Notes under the pieces: model-generated | What the model was told of the DNA's origin: nothing | Databases searched by the model: none | Seen by the model: only the letters and a program-made list of their open reading frames with translations | In this document: in pieces, positions 13,441-13,467 of the stretch | Position numbering within the stretch: the first letter of the stretch is position 1 | Layout of the letters: the number at the start of each line of letters is the position of its first letter | Origin: an uncultured Actinomyces sp. | Lineage (GTDB): Bacteria > Actinomycetota > Actinomycetes > Actinomycetales > Actinomycetaceae | Direction of reading: 5' to 3' | NCBI GenBank assembly: GCA_902373545.1 | Contig: CABKMZ010000047.1 | Location: 1 to 13,467 of the forward strand | DNA: 13,467 bases | Position numbers and translations under genes: made by a program

Positions 13441-13467
13441 GTCGCACGTAATTTGGTTCCCCTAAAT
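13441..13467. repeat. Palindromic repeat element, copy 3, left end only
   Basis: The window ends inside a third copy. GTCGCACGTAATTTGG and the next 11 bases are identical to the left end of copy 2, in the same orientation. The flanking CCCACCAAAAA is also repeated. Confidence 0.75.

Overview
The window looks like chromosome from a high-GC actinobacterium, most likely an oral or host-associated member of the Actinomycetaceae (Schaalia/Actinomyces type). The basis is the GC-rich coding sequence, the argS-lysA gene pair, ribbon-helix-helix (RHH) antitoxin-like proteins of an actinobacterial kind, and secreted S8 proteases ending in choline-binding-type repeats. The genus is inferred, not proven. 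No rRNA, tRNA, CRISPR array or transposase gene was seen.

Layout. (1) 1-613, plus strand: the 3' part of a DUF6318-like gene, overlapped by a gene for a small secreted protein of unknown function. This stretch is visibly AT-richer than the rest. (2) 725-1148, minus strand: two overlapping small genes for RHH (CopG-type) antitoxin-like proteins. No toxin is visible, and the second gene appears frameshifted. (3) 1399-8367, minus strand: two paralogous secreted serine proteases. The upstream gene (782 aa) has one propeptide-peptidase unit. The downstream gene (1465 aa) has two complete units in tandem. Both end in about 20-residue cell-wall-binding repeats, and both carry the same promoter-like block about 58 nt before the start codon. 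A strong hairpin between them suggests separate transcripts. (4) 8691-11766, minus strand: argS followed 4 nt later by lysA, a probable operon ending in an intrinsic terminator. The argS start looks leaderless. (5) 11937-13196, plus strand, divergent from argS: an Nramp-type Mn(II)/metal transporter, preceded by a dyad that could be a metalloregulator operator.

Two copies of an approximately 105-109 bp palindromic repeat lie at 8472-8576 and 13216-13324, and a third copy begins at 13441 and runs off the window. They share terminal inverted repeats and two internal palindromes, and the arms of one palindrome change in a compensatory way between copies. I cannot assign the repeat to a known family. 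It is the least explained feature here.

Functionally the window combines housekeeping genes (arginyl-tRNA synthesis, lysine/peptidoglycan precursor synthesis, metal uptake) with a surface or secreted proteolysis locus. The strongest candidates for novelty are the two-peptidase mosaic protease, the palindromic repeat family and the broken RHH pair.
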